A stretch of 8,308 nt of DNA from Actinomycetes bacterium (GTDB lineage: Bacteria > Actinomycetota > Actinomycetes > Actinomycetales > Cellulomonadaceae), in NCBI GenBank assembly GCA_023390875.1, contig JAEWCA010000332.1, positions 1 through 8,308 on the forward strand. The letters are read 5' to 3'. Both the position numbers and the translations under genes were made by a program. Positions 6,291-8,308 of this stretch are shown piece by piece (the first letter of the stretch is position 1; each line of letters starts with the position of its first letter). Under the pieces are notes generated by a model. That model searched no databases. It had not been told where the DNA came from and saw only the letters and a list, made by a program, of their open reading frames with translations.

Positions 6291-6296
6291 ATTCTG
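6291..6296 (-). promoter_or_regulatory. Candidate leaderless -10 box for the helical-protein gene
   Basis: On the - strand this reads CAGAAT, differing from TAGAAT only at the first base, and it ends 7 bases before ATG 6283. No ribosome binding site precedes that ATG. It would head the two-gene unit of helical protein and YbaK-like protein. Confidence 0.45.
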
Positions 6297-6356
6297 CACA
6301 CCACCGCGCGGGCCGTGGGGAGGGCGCGGCGCAGTGTCCGTCACGCGCCGGCGACC

Positions 6357-6902
6357 TCACGACGTCTGGTACGTGCCGACCAGGACCGCGCGTGCGAGCG
6401 TGTGGAACACGGCCGCGGTGCTGGCCTTGCCGGGCAGGGTGTCCCGGTCGAGCCCCAGCGAGGGCACGTCGAGCGCGCTCACCACGAAGAAGTACCGGTG
6501 CACCTGGTCCCCGGGCGGCGGCGCGGCGCCCCGGTACGCGGCGACACCGTCGTCCCCCCGGAGCTGGAACGCCCCCTGCGGGAGGCGGTCGCCGTCCGGC
6601 GTGCCGACGCCCTGCGCGAGCTCGGTCGTGGACGCGGGCACGTCGACGAGCGTCCAGTGCCACCAGCCGGCCGGCCCGGGCGCGTCCGGGTCGAAGCACG
6701 TGACGAGGAACGAGCGCGTCTCGGGCGGGAAGCCCGACCAGGCCAGGTGCGGCGAGACGTTGCGTCCCGCCGAGGTGTTCGTGTGCACGTCGGGGACCCG
6801 CTCGCCCTGCCGGACGTCGTCGCTGCGCACGTCGAACGCGGGCACCGCCGGGAGCAGGGAGTAGGGGTCGGGAGCCACCGGTCGCGTGAGGGAGGCGGTC
6901 AT
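6357..6902 (-). CDS. YbhB/YbcL-family PEBP (Raf kinase inhibitor-like) protein
   Basis: PEBP-fold proteins bind phosphate-containing or other anionic ligands in a small pocket; the bacterial members have few proven roles. The 181-residue product shows RNVSPHLAWSGFPPETRSF (47-65), the pocket motif DPDAP (71-75), GWWHWTLVDVP (79-89) and the second signature region YRGAAPPPGDQVHRYFF (123-139) with His135. Order, spacing and length match bacterial PEBPs, and no signal peptide is visible, so it is probably cytosolic. The ATG lies 7 bases after the stop of the membrane-protein gene, so the two are very likely one operon. No good Shine-Dalgarno sequence precedes it, and a short inverted repeat spans the junction, so translation may depend on the upstream gene. 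The family call is firm; the biological role is not known. Confidence 0.92.
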   Translation of the reverse strand: MTASLTRPVAPDPYSLLPAVPAFDVRSDDVRQGERVPDVHTNTSAGRNVSPHLAWSGFPPETRSFLVTCFDPDAPGPAGWWHWTLVDVPASTTELAQGVGTPDGDRLPQGAFQLRGDDGVAAYRGAAPPPGDQVHRYFFVVSALDVPSLGLDRDTLPGKASTAAVFHTLARAVLVGTYQTS

Positions 6903-6917
6903 CGCGACATCATCGCG
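6903..6917 (-). repeat. Short inverted repeat at the membrane-protein/PEBP gene junction
   Basis: CGCGA and TCGCG arms of 5 bases flank a 5-base loop. The repeat covers the stop codon of the membrane-protein gene and ends directly at the PEBP start codon. In mRNA it could form a small hairpin that ribosomes finishing the upstream gene would open, but its length is within chance in GC-rich DNA. Confidence 0.3.
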
Positions 6918-7596
6918 CGGGCTCCGGGACGTCGCTCGGCGAAGGTGCCGGTGGGGCCTGCGCCGCGTCGTCCCGCCGCCCCAGCAGGGCGCGTGCGGGC
7001 AGCACGCGGTCGAGGCCCACGACGACGAGCCCGAGCACGAAGAAGCCGACGCCGTAGATCAGCACGTTGAGCAGCAGGCCGCCGTAGCCGAGCTCGGACA
7101 CGTCGATGAACCCGTACGGGTAGTCGCTGCCCGGGCTCACCACGCCCCGCACCGTCGTGAACGCGCAGTACGCGACCGGGTACAGCAGCCACCACGCGGC
7201 GTTGCGGACCCGCAGCCGTCGGTGGGGCACCATCAGCACGAAGTGCAGCGTCGTGGCGATCGGCGTGAGGCGGTGGACGATCTCCGCCTTCGTCAGGCCC
7301 AGCGCGACGATCTCCTCGCCAGGAGGGGACGGGTCGAGGATGAAGTACGACACCAGCCCCGTGATGAGCAGGAACAGCGTCACCGCGCCGAACACCCACG
7401 ACGGCGGGTCGGGGCGTCGCGTGAACGCGGTCGCCGCACCCCAGAGCATCGCGAGCGCCATGAGCAGGTTCGACTGGTTGGTGAAGTAGACGTAGTCCTC
7501 GATCGTGAAGTGGAGCCCGGTGCTGGGCTTCCAGAACAGGGCGACGAGCGTGATCGCGGCCAGCGCGAGCCGGTAGAGACCCACGACGACGGTCAT
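6910..7596 (-). CDS. Multi-pass membrane protein, Pr6Pr / FAR-17a-AIG1-like
   Basis: The 228-residue integral membrane protein has about six hydrophobic segments (roughly 4-21, 41-58, 67-87, 109-124, 135-150 and 172-197). Conserved-looking loops are YFTNQSNLL (37-45), HRLTPIATTLHF (109-119 region), YPVAYCAFTTVRG (139-151) and YPYGFIDVSELGYGG (159-173). These match bacterial Pr6Pr-type proteins distantly related to eukaryotic FAR-17a/AIG1, which are threonine/histidine hydrolases of fatty-acid esters. The Thr of FTNQSN (Thr39) and His109 or His118 are the candidate equivalents, which is inference. The C-terminal 25 residues are Pro/Ala rich and cytosolic. ATG 7596 is supported by GAAGGAAGG ending 6 bases upstream. 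It leads an operon with the PEBP gene. The family call is from memory of motifs; the activity is unproven. Confidence 0.8.
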   Translation of the reverse strand: MTVVVGLYRLALAAITLVALFWKPSTGLHFTIEDYVYFTNQSNLLMALAMLWGAATAFTRRPDPPSWVFGAVTLFLLITGLVSYFILDPSPPGEEIVALGLTKAEIVHRLTPIATTLHFVLMVPHRRLRVRNAAWWLLYPVAYCAFTTVRGVVSPGSDYPYGFIDVSELGYGGLLLNVLIYGVGFFVLGLVVVGLDRVLPARALLGRRDDAAQAPPAPSPSDVPEPAR

Positions 7597-7630
7597 GCGT
7601 GTCCTTCCTTCGTGGTGCACCCACCACGGC

Positions 7631-7656
7631 CGTGCCCGGCGACGCTGCCGGGCGTG
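7631..7656. repeat. Perfect GC hairpin in the divergent intergenic region
   Basis: GCCCGGC (7634-7640) and GCCGGGC (7647-7653) pair perfectly around a 6-base loop, and three outer pairs (two G-T, one C-G) extend the stem to 10. On the - strand it would lie in the 5' leader of the membrane-protein gene, about 35 bases before its start codon. TACCGT (7662-7667, - strand) is a possible -10 box just upstream of it. No T-run follows on either strand, so it is not a standard intrinsic terminator. A leader-structure role or chance are both possible. Confidence 0.4.
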
Positions 7657-7732
7657 CCCCGACGGTAGTGCAGGTCACGTCCCGATGGCGTCGCTCTGCG
7701 CGCTGCTGATCGGGTGAGACGGGTCGGCCGGA

Positions 7733-7762
7733 TTGACAGCGCCGGGAGTGTCAGCGTTCACT
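7733..7762 (+). promoter_or_regulatory. Candidate promoter of the ImuA-like gene
   Basis: TTGACA (7733-7738) is a perfect -35 hexamer. TTCACT (7757-7762), 18 bases on, is a fair -10. Transcription would then start near 7769, at the left edge of the LexA box, so bound LexA would block initiation. GATACT (7765-7770) is a second -10 candidate that overlaps the operator. The leader would be about 86 bases. TGACA and TGTCA (7734-7738 and 7749-7753) also form a small inverted repeat here. The rest of the 259-base gap holds nothing else I can name. Confidence 0.5.
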
Positions 7763-7769
7763 GAGATAC

Positions 7770-7785
7770 TCGAACAGACGTTCGA
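7770..7785. promoter_or_regulatory. LexA operator (SOS box)
   Basis: TCGAACAGACGTTCGA is a perfect TCGAAC-N4-GTTCGA palindrome, the actinobacterial LexA consensus. It sits 70 bases before the ATG of the ImuA-like gene and overlaps or abuts the expected transcription start. LexA bound here would repress the gene until DNA damage activates RecA. A perfect 12-base consensus at this position and in front of this gene is very unlikely to be chance. Confidence 0.9.
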
Positions 7786-7841
7786 TCGTGACGTCTGATC
7801 CAGATGAACCTGCAGGTCAGAGCGTCGTCGCCGAGAGGACC

Positions 7842-7850
7842 GGGAGGAGG
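7842..7850 (+). promoter_or_regulatory. Strong ribosome binding site of the ImuA-like gene
   Basis: GGGAGGAGG lies 5 bases before ATG 7856 and is the best Shine-Dalgarno sequence in the window. It fixes the start of this partial gene over the out-of-frame ATG at 7804 and the overlapping GTG at 7788. Confidence 0.75.
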
Positions 7851-7855
7851 CCGAC

Positions 7856-8308
7856 ATGTCGACGAGCACGCTGTCCCGCGAGGACCGCACGGCTCTGGCG
7901 CGTGCCGTGCTCGCCCGGGCCGAGCTGCGCACCGGTGCGCGCAGCACCCGGGTGGGGACCGGGGGACGGGCGGTCGCGGGCGACGTCCAGGCCGGCTCGG
8001 CGGCCGTCGGCGCGGACCGTCCCACCGTCGAGAACGGTGCGCGTCCGGGCGTCGAGGGGCACGCCGGGGACGACGAGCACCCCGTCCTGGCGCTCGTCGA
8101 GCCGCTCCCGGACGAGGACGCGCCCGTCACCCGGCCCACGAGCCTCATCACCACCGAGCGGCCGCCCATGCCCGTGCCGCCGCCGCTGCTGCCGCTGCTG
8201 CCCGACGGCCTGCGGCGGGGAGCCACCACCGCGGTGCTCGGGTCCACGTCGCTCGTGCTGACCGTGCTCGCGCACGCGTGCGCCGGAGGCTCCTGGGCGG
8301 CCGTGGTG
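7856..8308 (+). CDS. ImuA-like SOS mutagenesis protein, N-terminal part (3' end outside window)
   Basis: The frame stays open for 151 codons to the window edge. Residues 1-28 form a charged helix. Residues 30-105 are a Gly/Ala/Asp-rich, probably disordered linker, followed by the Pro/Leu-rich LLPLLPDGLRRG (111-122). Next comes VLGSTSLVLTVLAHACAGGSW (127-147), where a RecA-type Walker A would be but without its GKT. GSTSL with a following GSWAAVV strand is what I remember for actinobacterial ImuA-like proteins encoded next to ImuB (a catalytically dead Y-family polymerase) and DnaE2. These form the error-prone mutasome that copies past DNA damage. The perfect LexA box upstream independently supports an SOS role. 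Start choice rests on the strong ribosome binding site. The long linker is unusual. I predict imuB and dnaE2 to the right, outside this view. Confidence 0.72.
   Translation, partial: MSTSTLSREDRTALARAVLARAELRTGARSTRVGTGGRAVAGDVQAGSAAVGADRPTVENGARPGVEGHAGDDEHPVLALVEPLPDEDAPVTRPTSLITTERPPMPVPPPLLPLLPDGLRRGATTAVLGSTSLVLTVLAHACAGGSWAAVV

Noticed and set aside
4677..7070. A 797-codon + strand open frame opposite five - strand genes
   Set aside because: The translation has no recognisable domain, while the opposite strand encodes clear phosphopantetheinyl transferase, YbaK-like and PEBP proteins.
7808..7817. A perfect 10-base palindrome ACCTGCAGGT in the ImuA-like leader
   Set aside because: It is short, and such palindromes occur by chance. 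It has no match to a binding site I know.
7804..7856. A possible upstream ATG (7804) in the leader of the ImuA-like gene
   Set aside because: It has no ribosome binding site, is out of frame with the gene, and the following codons are a shadow frame.
7817..8275. A - strand open frame opposite the ImuA-like gene
   Set aside because: It has no motif or ribosome binding site, and the + strand has the LexA box, strong ribosome binding site and ImuA-like motifs.
1..8308. Mobile element, phage, CRISPR or defence island
   Set aside because: No transposase, integrase, repeat array, tRNA target or abrupt composition change is visible. Gene content is housekeeping and metabolic.

Overview
The window is GC-rich DNA (about 70-75% by eye). 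It has short intergenic gaps, many GTG starts, several start codons 6-8 bases after a TANNNT-like -10 box (leaderless style), and an actinobacterial-type LexA box. Together with a cytoplasmic GH10 xylanase-type enzyme, an actinobacterial-style Lgt and the start of an ImuA-like mutasome gene, this points to a high-GC actinobacterium. A Cellulomonas-like (Cellulomonadaceae) organism is my best guess, but that is inference.

Left block, + strand (1-3684): the C-terminal half of an MFS transporter cut by the window edge, a signal-less GH10 glycoside hydrolase, prolipoprotein diacylglyceryl transferase (lgt), and a SpoU/TrmH-type RNA methyltransferase. The MFS and GH10 genes look like a small sugar-uptake and intracellular xylo-oligosaccharide unit, with a LacI-type operator candidate between them. 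lgt has its own leaderless promoter candidate inside the end of the GH10 gene.

Middle block, - strand (3694-6902), read right to left: a PEBP (YbhB/YbcL-like) protein, an all-helical unknown protein overlapping a YbaK-type tRNA-editing protein by 4 bases, a 4'-phosphopantetheinyl transferase overlapping a GNAT acetyltransferase by 4 bases, and a small exported protein of unknown function. The PEBP gene is the second gene of an operon led by a multi-pass membrane protein of the Pr6Pr/FAR-17a-like type (6910-7596).

Right block: a 259-base divergent intergenic region (7597-7855). Its + side carries a perfect 16-bp LexA operator with a promoter candidate, followed by a strong ribosome binding site and the start of an ImuA-like (RecA-fold, degenerate P-loop) gene that runs off the right edge. 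This is most likely the first gene of an SOS-induced ImuA/ImuB/DnaE2 mutagenesis cassette whose other genes lie outside the window.

I saw no tRNA, rRNA, CRISPR array, insertion sequence or phage gene. Most of the window is ordinary chromosomal gene content. The most informative signals are the SOS operator, the LacI-type operator candidate, the lgt copy away from its usual neighbours, and two unrecognised small proteins.
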